Of a DNA stretch of 16,772 nucleotides, positions 1-6,376 are shown in pieces. Each line of letters opens with the position of its first letter. The first letter of the stretch is position 1. Location: positions 1 to 16,772 of the forward strand of contig CAMLJW010000062.1 of assembly GCA_946480485.1 (NCBI GenBank), given 5' to 3'. The notes under the pieces are model-generated. The model did not search any database and had not been told where the DNA came from. It saw nothing but the letters and a program-made list of their open reading frames with translations. A program made the position numbers and the translations under genes. The stretch comes from an uncultured Streptomyces sp. (lineage in GTDB: Bacteria > Actinomycetota > Actinomycetes > Streptomycetales > Streptomycetaceae).

Positions 1-56
1 ACGATCTCCTCGGCCGTGACACCCGGCGCGGACTCCACCAGCAGCAGGCCCTCGTG
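1..56 (-). pseudogene. Possible C-terminal remnant of a CoA-transferase beta subunit (PcaJ-like)
   Basis: Read on the minus strand after a TAA at 59-57, the frame gives HEGLLLVESAPGVTAEEIV and runs off the left edge. From memory this resembles the conserved C-terminal segment of beta subunits of 3-oxoacid/3-oxoadipate CoA transferases (LxExAPGVTxxEVxxxTxA). The roughly 180 upstream residues such a protein needs are absent: the stop comes directly before, and the pcaV-like gene occupies the rest. A divergent pcaI-pcaJ operon is expected beside pcaV, so this could be the stump of a deletion. A new gene starting at the in-frame GTG, with GAGG about 11 nt ahead, cannot be excluded because the frame continues outside the window. 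Confidence 0.35.
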
Positions 57-255
57 TTACTCAGGGCACTGATTATTTGTTCGAGGTTTCGCCCACGCTG
101 CCATCCGGGGTGTCGACCGTCCAGACCTGCAGGTAATCCGCAGGTGAGAGAGCGGTTCGGTTCGGCAGGCAGTGCACCTCCCGACAGGGTATCGTTCAGT
201 GCACCGACGAATCCGACTCATGTATGCAGCGCATGCGTGGTACTGAGGAGCGCAC
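57..255. promoter_or_regulatory. pcaV upstream region with two related dyad sites
   Basis: This non-coding stretch includes a locally AT-richer segment at 70-85. TCAGGGCACTGA at 61-72 is a dyad with TCAG/CTGA arms; its reverse complement is TCAGTGCCCTGA. TCAGTGCACCGA at 196-207 matches that at 10 of 12 positions. MarR regulators of the PcaV type bind operators in the intergenic region with their divergent target operon, so these are candidate autoregulatory and pca operators. The ribosome binding site GAGGAG at 245-250 lies 5 nt before the pcaV ATG. The operator assignment is inferred from sequence alone. Confidence 0.4.
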
Positions 256-720
256 ATGGCCGCGGTGGACCTCTCCACCCACCCCGGGCACCTGGCCCGG
301 CGGCTGCAGCAGGCGCACCACCTGCTGTGGAACCTGATGGTCTCCGAGGAGATCACCTCGCCGCAGTTCGCGGTCCTGAACGTGCTCGTCGCCGAGCCGG
401 GCCTGGACCAGCGCACCGTGGGCGAGCGTGTGGGCCTCGACCGGTCCACCATCGCCGAGGTCATCAGCCGGCTCAGCCGCCGGGGCCTCCTCGGCAAGGT
501 CCGCGACCCACAGGACGGCCGCCGCTTCCTGCTGCGCCTCACCGACGACGGAACGCGCACGCACCGCAGGCTCACCGTGCGGACGGCCCGTATGAACCAG
601 GTCTTCCTGGCCCCGCTCTCCACCGACGAGCAGGCAGTGTTCTTCGACCTGCTCCAGCGGGTCTCGTACGCCGCGGAGGGCCTCCGCAATCCGGTGGAGC
701 CGCTGGTCACGCAGCGCTGA
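256..720 (+). CDS. pcaV: MarR-family regulator, PcaV-like (protocatechuate-responsive)
   Basis: The 154-residue product has the normal MarR length and fold. A dimerisation helix region comes first. A winged helix-turn-helix follows, with its recognition part around residues 55-75 (VGERVGLDRSTIAEVISRL) and its wing around 85-98 (DPQDGRRFLLRL). The N-terminal stretch MAAVDLSTHPGHLARRLQQ closely matches what I remember of Streptomyces coelicolor PcaV, the repressor of the beta-ketoadipate (protocatechuate) genes. It keeps Arg15, the ligand-contacting arginine described for that protein. The start is fixed by GAGGAG at 245-250. PcaV normally sits divergent to pcaIJ, but here only a possible pcaJ stump lies to the left. 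It converges on the DUF3048 gene. The MarR call is near certain; the pcaV identity rests on recall. Confidence 0.75.
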   Translation: MAAVDLSTHPGHLARRLQQAHHLLWNLMVSEEITSPQFAVLNVLVAEPGLDQRTVGERVGLDRSTIAEVISRLSRRGLLGKVRDPQDGRRFLLRLTDDGTRTHRRLTVRTARMNQVFLAPLSTDEQAVFFDLLQRVSYAAEGLRNPVEPLVTQR

Positions 721-807
721 GGCGGCGCCTTGGATCTGTGGGAACTGCAGGAGCAGCCGCCGGAGCAGCGGCAGGAGCTGTCGGAACCGTAGCAGCGTGG
801 GGACGGG

Positions 808-1899
808 TCACGCCTTCGCGAACACCACCCAGACCTGACCGTGCGCGAACGTCATGGGCGTCCCGTTCGTCGTCGTGAACTCCGTTCCGTCCGTGGCCGA
901 GGCACGCTTCCATTCGGCGTCGAAGGCGCGGCCGTCGCGCAGTACCTTCGCCGTGCCCGAGCCCACCGTCTCCGTGTACGGCGAGTTGCTGCCCAGGAAG
1001 TCGCTGAACTGGGACTTCCGGATCTTCACGTACTGCACGACCACCGTTGAGGCCGCCACCCGCTGCCCGTCGGTCGTCACGGTCGGCGTACCGTCCATCG
1101 ACACCAGCCAGCGATCCCGGCTCTCGGACCAGTCGAAGGTGAAGCGGGCCGCGGGGAAGCGCACGGTGCGTGTGGTCTCGGCCTTGCCGCCCTCGGGCAG
1201 AGCCCCGTACGTGAAGCCCGTCGTCAGCGCGTCCGCTCCCGGCGCCGACTCCAGCAGCCGCTGGGGGCGCAGATACAGGTTGTGCGGCACGGGCTTGTCC
1301 GTGCCCCGGAAGAACGCCCCCGGTTCCTTGTTCGGCGTCGCCGCCCGCAGCGGTGCCTTGTCGATCAGCGGCAGCAGCTTGCTCTGGGCCCCCGAGAAGG
1401 CGAGCACCGGTTCGTCGAACTGGCGCAGCAGCTCCAGATCGGACTCGCGCGCGCTGCGCACCGGCCCGACAACCCCCGGCAACTTGGTCGCGTACACCGC
1501 CATCAGCCGGCTGAGGCCGGCCTCCACCTGTTCGGCGAAGACGATGTCCGCCGCGTTGAGGCCCGTCTGCGGCCGGGCCAGGCTGGCATTGTCGATCTTC
1601 ACGGCGAGCACCGGACCGGTACCCCGCGTGCCGCCCTCCGGGTCCGGCGCGGGCCTGTCGTCGACCGATCCATCGCCGCCCGGCGACGATGCACCACCCG
1701 AAGTACAGCCCGCCACCGCCGAGCCCGCCATCAGTGCGGCCAGCAGGGCCGCCGCCACGGCCGTCCTTCTCGTCCGCCTTTGTCGCCCCGGTCTTCCGGG
1801 TCTTCCGGGTCTTCCGGGTCTTCCGGGTCTTCCGGGTCTTCCGAGTCGTCCCTGGCGCCCGGGCTGCCCGGACTGTTTCCTGCCTACGGTGCTCACCAT
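808..1899 (-). CDS. DUF3048 domain lipoprotein with Gly-Arg-Pro repeat before the signal peptide
   Basis: The predicted product is a 363-residue secreted lipoprotein. A hydrophobic signal segment at about residues 47-64 (AVAAALLAALMAGSAVAG) is followed by lipobox Cys65. The DUF3048 (YerB-type) domain then fills the rest, with VLAVKIDNASLARPQTGLNAAD, the VGPVRSARESDLELL region and PHNLYL as typical landmarks. The family's function is poorly defined; a cell-envelope location is expected. I chose ATG at 1899, with GAAG 6 nt upstream. A TTG at 1911 is in frame but has no ribosome site. Residues 21-38 are six Gly-Arg-Pro copies encoded by a 9-bp DNA repeat, giving an unusually long basic n-region. 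The gene converges with pcaV and stands alone. Confidence 0.85.
   Translation of the reverse strand: MVSTVGRKQSGQPGRQGRLGRPGRPGRPGRPGRPGRPGRQRRTRRTAVAAALLAALMAGSAVAGCTSGGASSPGGDGSVDDRPAPDPEGGTRGTGPVLAVKIDNASLARPQTGLNAADIVFAEQVEAGLSRLMAVYATKLPGVVGPVRSARESDLELLRQFDEPVLAFSGAQSKLLPLIDKAPLRAATPNKEPGAFFRGTDKPVPHNLYLRPQRLLESAPGADALTTGFTYGALPEGGKAETTRTVRFPAARFTFDWSESRDRWLVSMDGTPTVTTDGQRVAASTVVVQYVKIRKSQFSDFLGSNSPYTETVGSGTAKVLRDGRAFDAEWKRASATDGTEFTTTNGTPMTFAHGQVWVVFAKA
1791..1844. repeat. 9-bp tandem repeat (GTCTTCCGG) inside the lipoprotein gene
   Basis: Five perfect copies and one near-perfect copy of GTCTTCCGG (plus strand) run head to tail. On the coding minus strand they read CCC-GGA-AGA, that is Pro-Gly-Arg, and so use the AGA arginine codon, which is very rare in Streptomyces, once per unit. 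Because the unit is 9 bp, gain or loss of copies would not break the reading frame. Confidence 0.9.
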
Positions 1900-2035
1900 G
1901 CCCCGCTTCAATGGTTCTGGTTATAGGTTCAACCATGCCATATCCGTCATTCAAGAAACGCCATGACAGAGCGCGTCTCTACGAAACCGACCGCGGTGTC
2001 GCCCGGCGATGTGGTGCCTGTGGGGAACGGCGGTC
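1900..2035. other. Intergenic region between ligC end and lipoprotein start
   Basis: This is 136 nt without a gene. It contains an AT-richer patch at 1911-1960 that should hold the lipoprotein promoter. GGTT-C-AACC at 1926-1934 is an odd-centred near-palindrome, and TGGTT repeats at 1912-1925 may form a dyad with it. No convincing -35/-10 pair was found. Confidence 0.4.
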
Positions 2036-3112
2036 TCAGTCTCGGGCCAGTGGCCCCAGGACCTCGGCGAGGTGGTAGCGGACCGGCTCCTCCAGCTGGG
2101 CGTAGGTGCAGCTCTCAGGCGTGCGGTCGGGGCGCCAGCGGCGGAACCGGGCCGTGTGCCGAAAGCGCTCCCCGTTCTCCATGTGGTCGTACGCCACCTC
2201 GCACACGAGCTCCGGTCGCAGCGGTACCCATGAGAGGTCCTTCTTGCCCGACCAGCGGCTGGGCGCACCCGGCAGCCGGGCCGCCTCGTGCGCGGACTCC
2301 TCCGCCCAGGCCGCCCACGGATGACTCTCGGCCGACTCCATGCGCAGCGGCTCCAGCTCTGCCACCAGCTCTTCACGCCGCTTCATCGAGAACGCCGCGC
2401 ACACCCCCACGTGCTGCAGCGTCCCCTTGGCATCGTGCAGACCGAGCAACAGCGAACCAACTACCGGCCCGCTCTTGTGGAAGCGGAACCCCGCGACGAC
2501 CACGTCCGCGGTCCGCTCGTGCTTGACCTTGAACATCAGACGCTCGTCCTGCCGGTAGCGCAGCGTGAGCGGCTTGGCGATCACCCCGTCCAGGCCCGCG
2601 CCCTCGTACTGTTCGAACCACTGCCGCGCCACCTCGATGTCCGTGGTCGCCGGTGCCACATGCACGGGATCCGTGACCCCGGACAGGGTCGCCACCAGCA
2701 GCTCGCGCCGTTCGCCCTGCGGGACGTCCAGCAGCGACCGGTCGGCGAGGGCGAGCAGATCGAATACCACGAACGAGGCCGGGGTCCGCTCGGCGAGCGT
2801 CTTCACGCGTGACGCGGCCGGGTGGATGCGCTCCGTCAGGGCGTCGAAGTCCAGCCGTCCATCCCGTGCGATCACGATCTCGCCGTCCGCCACGCAACGT
2901 TCCGGCAACCGCTCCCGCAGGGCCTCCACCAGCTCGGGAAAGTACCGGACCAGCGATTTTCCCGTACGGCTGCCGATCTCGATCTCGTCGCCGTCACGGA
3001 AGACGATGGCCCGGAACCCGTCCCACTTCGCTTCGTACTGCATGCCCGGCGGGATCTTCGCCACGGGCTTGGCGAGCATCGGCTTCACGGGGGGCATCAC
3101 CGGCAGCTCCAT
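2036..3112 (-). CDS. ligC: ATP-dependent DNA ligase (LigC type)
   Basis: The 358-residue product is a stand-alone ATP-dependent DNA ligase with nucleotidyltransferase motifs in order. Motif I is EAKWDGFRA with adenylated Lys29. The later motifs are SRTGKS at 48-53, DGEIV with Glu78, motif III FVVFDLLAL at 114-122, motif IV GLDGVIAK at 173-180 and motif V MFKVK at 193-197. A C-terminal OB-fold follows (LRPELVCEVAYDH). Length and layout fit the mycobacterial LigC/LigD ligase domain without fused polymerase or nuclease modules. It seals nicks and acts in Ku/LigD-type end joining or backup repair. It is divergent from the polymerase gene at 3449. TAGAGT at 3124-3119 lies 6 nt before the ATG, which suggests a leaderless mRNA. 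Met6 with GGAG 9 nt ahead is the alternative start. No ku gene is in the window. Confidence 0.93.
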   Translation of the reverse strand: MELPVMPPVKPMLAKPVAKIPPGMQYEAKWDGFRAIVFRDGDEIEIGSRTGKSLVRYFPELVEALRERLPERCVADGEIVIARDGRLDFDALTERIHPAASRVKTLAERTPASFVVFDLLALADRSLLDVPQGERRELLVATLSGVTDPVHVAPATTDIEVARQWFEQYEGAGLDGVIAKPLTLRYRQDERLMFKVKHERTADVVVAGFRFHKSGPVVGSLLLGLHDAKGTLQHVGVCAAFSMKRREELVAELEPLRMESAESHPWAAWAEESAHEAARLPGAPSRWSGKKDLSWVPLRPELVCEVAYDHMENGERFRHTARFRRWRPDRTPESCTYAQLEEPVRYHLAEVLGPLARD

Positions 3113-3118
3113 GCTCCG

Positions 3119-3124
3119 ACTCTA
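3119..3124 (-). promoter_or_regulatory. Possible -10 box of leaderless ligC transcript
   Basis: TAGAGT on the minus strand matches the actinobacterial TAnnnT -10 pattern and ends 6 nt before the ATG of the ligase gene. Transcription would then start at or next to the start codon. No good -35 element is visible. Confidence 0.4.
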
Positions 3125-3127
3125 CGG

Positions 3128-3364
3128 TCAGGCGCCACCCGCCGCGCCGCGGCAGGTGGAGATGCCGGAGCCGGCAGTCAGTAGCTGAGAATCGCGCCCC
3201 TCGCGGGCGGTTGTGCCCCCGCCGTTCGCCGCGTACAAGTCCCCGCGGGGGCTGACCGTGATGGTCGGATCGACCGGGTCGTCGGCGGAGATGGCCGCGC
3301 CGGGTTCCAAGCCGTGTGGTGGATTCCCCGTCGGTTCGTTTGCCGAGGATCTGGATGACGACAT
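3128..3364 (-). pseudogene. Short reading frame, possible remnant of a secreted beta-propeller-like protein
   Basis: I do not recognise this frame. It could run from ATG 3364 to a TGA at 3130-3128, 78 residues. The distal part (DDPVDPTITVSPRGDLYAANGG) looks like natural protein and has high GC at third positions; the first 18 or so codons do not. It resembles the kind of segment seen in propeller or sialidase-like repeats, but that is an impression only. A plus-strand frame over the same bases is also open, so the coding strand is uncertain. It sits between ligC and the polymerase gene and may be debris from a gene that once lay there. Confidence 0.25.
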
Positions 3365-3435
3365 GAAACCCCGACGAGGCGAAGAGGTACAGACGCGCGG
3401 TTTTCGCCCGGTATGCGATGCATGCGCCGTGCGCC

Positions 3436-3448
3436 TACCGTGGCTCGC
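3436..3448 (+). promoter_or_regulatory. Possible -10 box of leaderless polymerase gene transcript
   Basis: TACCGT at 3436-3441 is followed by exactly 7 nt and then ATG 3449, with no Shine-Dalgarno sequence. This is the layout of a leaderless actinobacterial gene. It supports ATG 3449 over the more upstream ATG at 3413. GCGATGCATGCGC at 3417-3429, a near-palindrome, overlaps the spacer region. Confidence 0.45.
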
Positions 3449-4465
3449 ATGGGCGATGCGGTGGAGCTGGAGGCGGCGGGACGGACGGTGCGGCTGTCCA
3501 GCCCGGGCAAGGTCTTCTTCCCGGAGCGCGGCCTCACAAAGCTGGAGCTCGCCCAGTACTACCTCGCCGTCGGTCCCGGCATCCTGCGCGCCCTGCGCAA
3601 CCGGCCCACCACCCTGGAGCGCTACCCGGAGGGCGTGGCGGGCGAGTCGTTCTTCCAGAAGCGGGCGCCCAAGAACATGCCCGACTGGATCCCCACCGCA
3701 CACATCACCTTCCCGAGCGGCCGCAGCGCCGACGAGATGTGCCCCACCGAGGTCGCCGCCGTCGTGTGGGCCGCCCAGTACGGCACGCTCACGTTCCACC
3801 CGTGGCCGGTGCGCCGCGACGACGTCGACCGCCCCGACGAGCTCCGCATCGACCTCGATCCGCAGCCCGGCACGGGGTACGCCGAGGCCGTGTACGCCGC
3901 TCACGAACTGCGTGCCCTCCTGGGGGAGTTCGGTGGACTACGCGGCTGGCCCAAGACGTCCGGAGGCCGTGGCCTGCACGTCTTTGTGCCGATCGAGCCC
4001 CGCTGGACCTTCACCCAGGTGCGCCGTGCCGCGATCGCCGCCGCGCGCGAACTCGAGCGCCGGATGCCCGACCGTGTGACCACCGCCTGGTGGAAGGAGG
4101 AGCGCGGCGAGAAGATCTTCGTCGACTACAACCAGACGGCTCGCGACCGTACCATCGCCTCCGCCTACTCCGTACGCCCCCGGCCGCGGGCCCCCGTATC
4201 AGCGCCCCTGCGCTGGGAGGAGGTGGGCGTCGCCGTGCCCCAGGACTTCGACCTGGTGTCGATGCCGGGGCGGTTCGCCGAACTCGGCGATGTGCACGCG
4301 GACATGGACGACCACGCCTACTCCCTCGAAGCGCTGCTGGAACTCGCCCGCCGCGACGAACACGACCACGGTCTCGCCGACCTGCCGTACCCACCCGAGT
4401 ATCCGAAGATGCCGGGCGAGCCCAAGCGCGTACAGCCGAGCCGGGCGAGGCGCGAGCAGAGCTGA
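3449..4465 (+). CDS. ligD: LigD-type DNA polymerase/primase (stand-alone PolDom)
   Basis: The 338-residue archaeo-eukaryotic-primase-type polymerase corresponds to the polymerase domain of bacterial LigD. From ATG 3449, KVFFPERGLTK at 21-31 is the family's opening motif. RYPEG and FFQKR follow at 59-72. TFHPWPVR has His117. DELRIDLDPQ carries metal-binding Asp135 and Asp137. SGGRGLHVFVP at 171-181 and FVDYNQ with Asp226 complete the catalytic set. In mycobacterial LigD it fills gaps and adds ribonucleotides at broken ends with Ku. Here it is separate from the ligase, which is divergently encoded next door, and there is no phosphoesterase domain. The start rests on the leaderless -10 and on family N-termini; an in-frame ATG at 3413 would add 12 unlikely residues. 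The symbol is used in the sense of PolDom only. Confidence 0.92.
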   Translation: MGDAVELEAAGRTVRLSSPGKVFFPERGLTKLELAQYYLAVGPGILRALRNRPTTLERYPEGVAGESFFQKRAPKNMPDWIPTAHITFPSGRSADEMCPTEVAAVVWAAQYGTLTFHPWPVRRDDVDRPDELRIDLDPQPGTGYAEAVYAAHELRALLGEFGGLRGWPKTSGGRGLHVFVPIEPRWTFTQVRRAAIAAARELERRMPDRVTTAWWKEERGEKIFVDYNQTARDRTIASAYSVRPRPRAPVSAPLRWEEVGVAVPQDFDLVSMPGRFAELGDVHADMDDHAYSLEALLELARRDEHDHGLADLPYPPEYPKMPGEPKRVQPSRARREQS

Positions 4466-4483
4466 ACGCGAGCGGTGGCGGAT

Positions 4484-4508
4484 GGCTGCTGCGGAACCGC
4501 AGCGAGCC
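4484..4508 (+). terminator. Short hairpin after polymerase gene
   Basis: GCTGCGG-AA-CCGCAGC at 4488-4503 is a perfect 7-bp stem, extended by GGCT (4484-4487) and AGCC (4505-4508) around one bulged base. It begins 19 nt after the polymerase stop. There is no T tract, as is usual in Streptomyces. Confidence 0.45.
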
Positions 4509-4631
4509 GTACCCCACCGACGACGGCCCGTGCGGTGCACCACTGTTCCCAGGGGAGTTGAGGCGTCAAGAGTCATGACCGGAAGCGCTCTCGGAATCTT
4601 TTCCGTTCAGAAGTCGACGATCAGGGCAGGC

Positions 4632-4661
4632 AGCCGGGCCTCACCGCGGTGAGGCCCGGCT
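4632..4661. terminator. 30-bp perfect palindrome, probable bidirectional terminator
   Basis: The 30 bases read identically on both strands with CCGCGG in the centre. Outer arms GGCAGG (4625-4630) and CCTGCC (4668-4673) can pair beyond a small internal loop. It lies between the convergent ends of the polymerase gene (4465) and the VOC gene (4716), where a shared factor-independent terminator is expected. The rest of 4466-4715 shows no gene. Confidence 0.75.
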
Positions 4662-4715
4662 TGCTCCTCCTGCCGGGTGGCGCCGCGCGGCGCCCAGAGG
4701 AGAGCCGGCCTTGCC

Positions 4716-5507
4716 TCAGCTCTGCTGCGGCTCGCCCTTGATGATCGCGAAGCGCGCCCCGTAGGGGTCGGCGAGCTTGGCCAGACGGCCGACACCCTCC
4801 ATGCTTGTGGCGGGCATGCGGACCGTGCCGCCCAGCTCCTCGGCCTTGGCGACGACGGCGTCGGGGTCCGTGACCGCGAAGTACGGCAGCCAGTGCGCAC
4901 CCGCCGCCTGCTCCACCGGGTCTTCGGCCAGCGGGACGAGGCCGCCGAACATGTCCTCTTCCTTGGCGCCCGCGGGGTTGACGCAGGTGTACGTGCCGCC
5001 GGGGAAGGGCACCGCCGAGGTCTCCAGGCCCAGCACGGAGTTGTAGAACGCGGCCGCCGCCGCGATGTCCGGTGTGTAGAGCTCGACCCAGCACAGGGCG
5101 CCGGTGTCGCCGGCCATATCGATGCCCTTGTTCTGGCCCGGTTGCCAGATGCCGAAGGTAATGCCCGCATTGTCGCTGAGGATGGCCATCCGGCCCTGGT
5201 CCATGACGTCCATGGGCAGCATCGGTACACCGCCGCCGGCCTCTTCCGCCGCCTTGGCGGTGGCCTCGGCGTCCGGACTCTGGAAGTAGACGGTCCAGGA
5301 CGGCGGGCCCTGCTCCTCGGTGGTCTGCATGCCGCCCGCGGTGGTCTTTCCGTCCAGCTGGAAGAAGCCGTAACCGCCGACCTCAGGGCCTCCCGCCCGG
5401 AAGTCCCAGTCGAAGAGTGCGTGGTAGAAGGACGCGGCGCCTTCGATGTCGCGCGTGCCGAGGTCGACCCAGTTCGGGGAGCCGGTGACGAAACGGGTGG
5501 TGAGCAT
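4716..5507 (-). CDS. Two-domain VOC (glyoxalase/bleomycin-resistance fold) protein
   Basis: The 263-residue product holds two tandem vicinal-oxygen-chelate modules, at about residues 8-125 and 133-255. Each opens with the NWVDLGTRDIEGAASFYHALF or CWVELYTPDIAAAAAFYNSVL type helix-strand motif and ends with DPYGARFAII or NAGITFGIWQ. VOC proteins include glyoxalases, extradiol dioxygenases and drug-binding resistance proteins; the substrate here is unknown. Start ATG 5507 is set by a strong AAGGAGGAGG at 5521-5512; the open frame extends upstream to 5570 but without a ribosome site. The promoter at 5570-5548 matches the PafBC DNA-damage class, so induction by DNA damage is inferred. The gene is monocistronic and divergent from the WhiB paralogue. 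Confidence 0.9.
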   Translation of the reverse strand: MLTTRFVTGSPNWVDLGTRDIEGAASFYHALFDWDFRAGGPEVGGYGFFQLDGKTTAGGMQTTEEQGPPSWTVYFQSPDAEATAKAAEEAGGGVPMLPMDVMDQGRMAILSDNAGITFGIWQPGQNKGIDMAGDTGALCWVELYTPDIAAAAAFYNSVLGLETSAVPFPGGTYTCVNPAGAKEEDMFGGLVPLAEDPVEQAAGAHWLPYFAVTDPDAVVAKAEELGGTVRMPATSMEGVGRLAKLADPYGARFAIIKGEPQQS

Positions 5508-5547
5508 GTTGCCCTCCTCCTTGAGGGGTCCCGTTGCCTGGTCTCCG

Positions 5548-5570
5548 AGTCTTGCACCGCCCACTGACAA
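5548..5570 (-). promoter_or_regulatory. PafBC/RecA-NDp-type DNA-damage promoter of the VOC gene
   Basis: On the minus strand TTGTCAGTG (5570-5562), 8 nt, then AAGACT (5553-5548). The actinobacterial RecA-NDp promoter, activated by PafBC after DNA damage, has the consensus TTGTCRGTG-N8-TAnnnT. The first block is perfect, the spacing is exact and the -10 differs at one base. It lies 40 nt before the ATG. A 7-bp inverted repeat, CGCTGCC/GGCAGCG at 5583-5599, lies just upstream. Confidence 0.7.
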
Positions 5571-5848
5571 TCGCCGCCGGAGCGCTGCCGCGGGCAGCGG
5601 GGAGCGCGGATCGGGGATGGGGCACTGGATGGTTACTCTTCGTAGTCTTCTTGGGGTGGGCCGCTCGGCGGTTCTGCGCGTTCCGCGCGCCGCCGTGCAT
5701 ATCGGCAGCTGGATCGGCCGCCATCGGCGGTCGGCCGTCGTCAGGGGCCGCCGGGTGTGCTGCTGTCGGGCGTGCGCCCGTTCCGGTGCGCGACCGTGTT
5801 GATCCCGCGTTGATCGAACGTTTTTCGCCGCCCGGCACCATCTCCGCC
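5571..5848. promoter_or_regulatory. Divergent region between VOC gene and WhiB paralogue
   Basis: No gene is seen. The stretch contains the inverted repeat at 5583-5599, a CCGCC-ATC-GGCGG dyad near 5719-5731, and two TTGATC hexamers 11 bp apart (5800-5805 and 5811-5816). The second TTGATC with CACCAT at 5836-5841, spacer 19 nt, is a weak promoter candidate for the WhiB paralogue. CACCAT ends 7 nt before its ATG, which again fits a leaderless start. Confidence 0.35.
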
Positions 5849-6097
5849 ATGCAGATCGAAAGCATCGCCGCGCCCGACATCACCTGGCAGGAGCAGGCGC
5901 TGTGCGCGCAGACCGGAGCCGACTTCTTCTTTCCCGAACCGGGCAGCTCGGTGTGCGAGGCGAAGCGCATCTGCGGCCTGTGCGAGATGCGCTCCGCGTG
6001 CCTCGAGTTCGCGCTCACGAACGACGAGCGGTTCGGTGTCTGGGGCGGTCTGTCCGAGACGGAGCGGCTCAGCCTCCGGCAAACGCGGGAGCAGTGA
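5849..6097 (+). CDS. WhiB-like iron-sulfur transcription regulator, short form
   Basis: The 82-residue WhiB-like (Wbl) protein has cluster cysteines Cys19, Cys42, Cys45 and Cys51 in the pattern C-x22-C-x2-C-x5-C, followed by the GVWGG turn at 63-67. The core (WQEQALCAQT, EAKRICGLCEMRSACLEFAL, NDERFG) is closest to the developmental regulator WhiB itself rather than WblA, WblC or WblE. Wbl proteins bind a 4Fe-4S cluster and act with the principal sigma factor. Two oddities stand out: a fifth cysteine, Cys36, sits in the loop where I recall Arg in WhiB, and the usual Lys/Arg-rich C-terminal tail is reduced to ERLSLRQTREQ. No Shine-Dalgarno is seen before ATG 5849; a leaderless start is likely. 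The gene is convergent with the desaturase. Confidence 0.9.
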   Translation: MQIESIAAPDITWQEQALCAQTGADFFFPEPGSSVCEAKRICGLCEMRSACLEFALTNDERFGVWGGLSETERLSLRQTREQ

Positions 6098-6376
6098 CCG
6101 CCGCCGACCTCTCCACTCGCCGCCCGGCTCCGCCGTCGGCAAAAGGGCGACTCCCAGACTGCTCGGCGCTGCCCCACGGCTCACCGTTCACGGCGGTCAC
6201 CGTGCAGGCTGCTCGTCGCCGCCCACAAAGGCGGTGCTGCGGGCCGGTGCCGCGGCCGGCTCACCGGCGCCCGGTAAACGCCGCCCGCCGCCCAGTTCGC
6301 GCCCACCCTTGTTCGGTAAAGCGCTGCCCCCGCTCAGCATGCGCCGTCATCGACGCCGTCCCCGCAAGCGGAGCGC
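6098..6376. other. Convergent intergenic region with hairpins
   Basis: No gene is supported in these 279 nt. GCCGGTG (6243-6249) and CACCGGC (6262-6268) form a perfect 7-bp stem, and CACGG/CCGTG arms near 6175-6205 form a second imperfect one. Either could end the wbl or desaturase transcripts, which run toward each other here. Confidence 0.4.

Noticed and set aside
54..878. 274-codon plus frame overlapping pcaV
   Set aside because: It is out of frame with the MarR gene, rich in Pro/Arg/Ala, has no ribosome site and runs into the convergent lipoprotein gene.
5815..5830. Possible LexA box near TCGAACG upstream of the WhiB paralogue
   Set aside because: The actinobacterial SOS box needs GAAC-N4-GTTC; the second half is not present at the right spacing. 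No other match was found by eye.
5734..6184. Upstream extension of the WhiB paralogue frame to 5534 and antisense frames over it
   Set aside because: The Wbl family begins near ATG 5849; the extension reads as promoter DNA and shows no homology.
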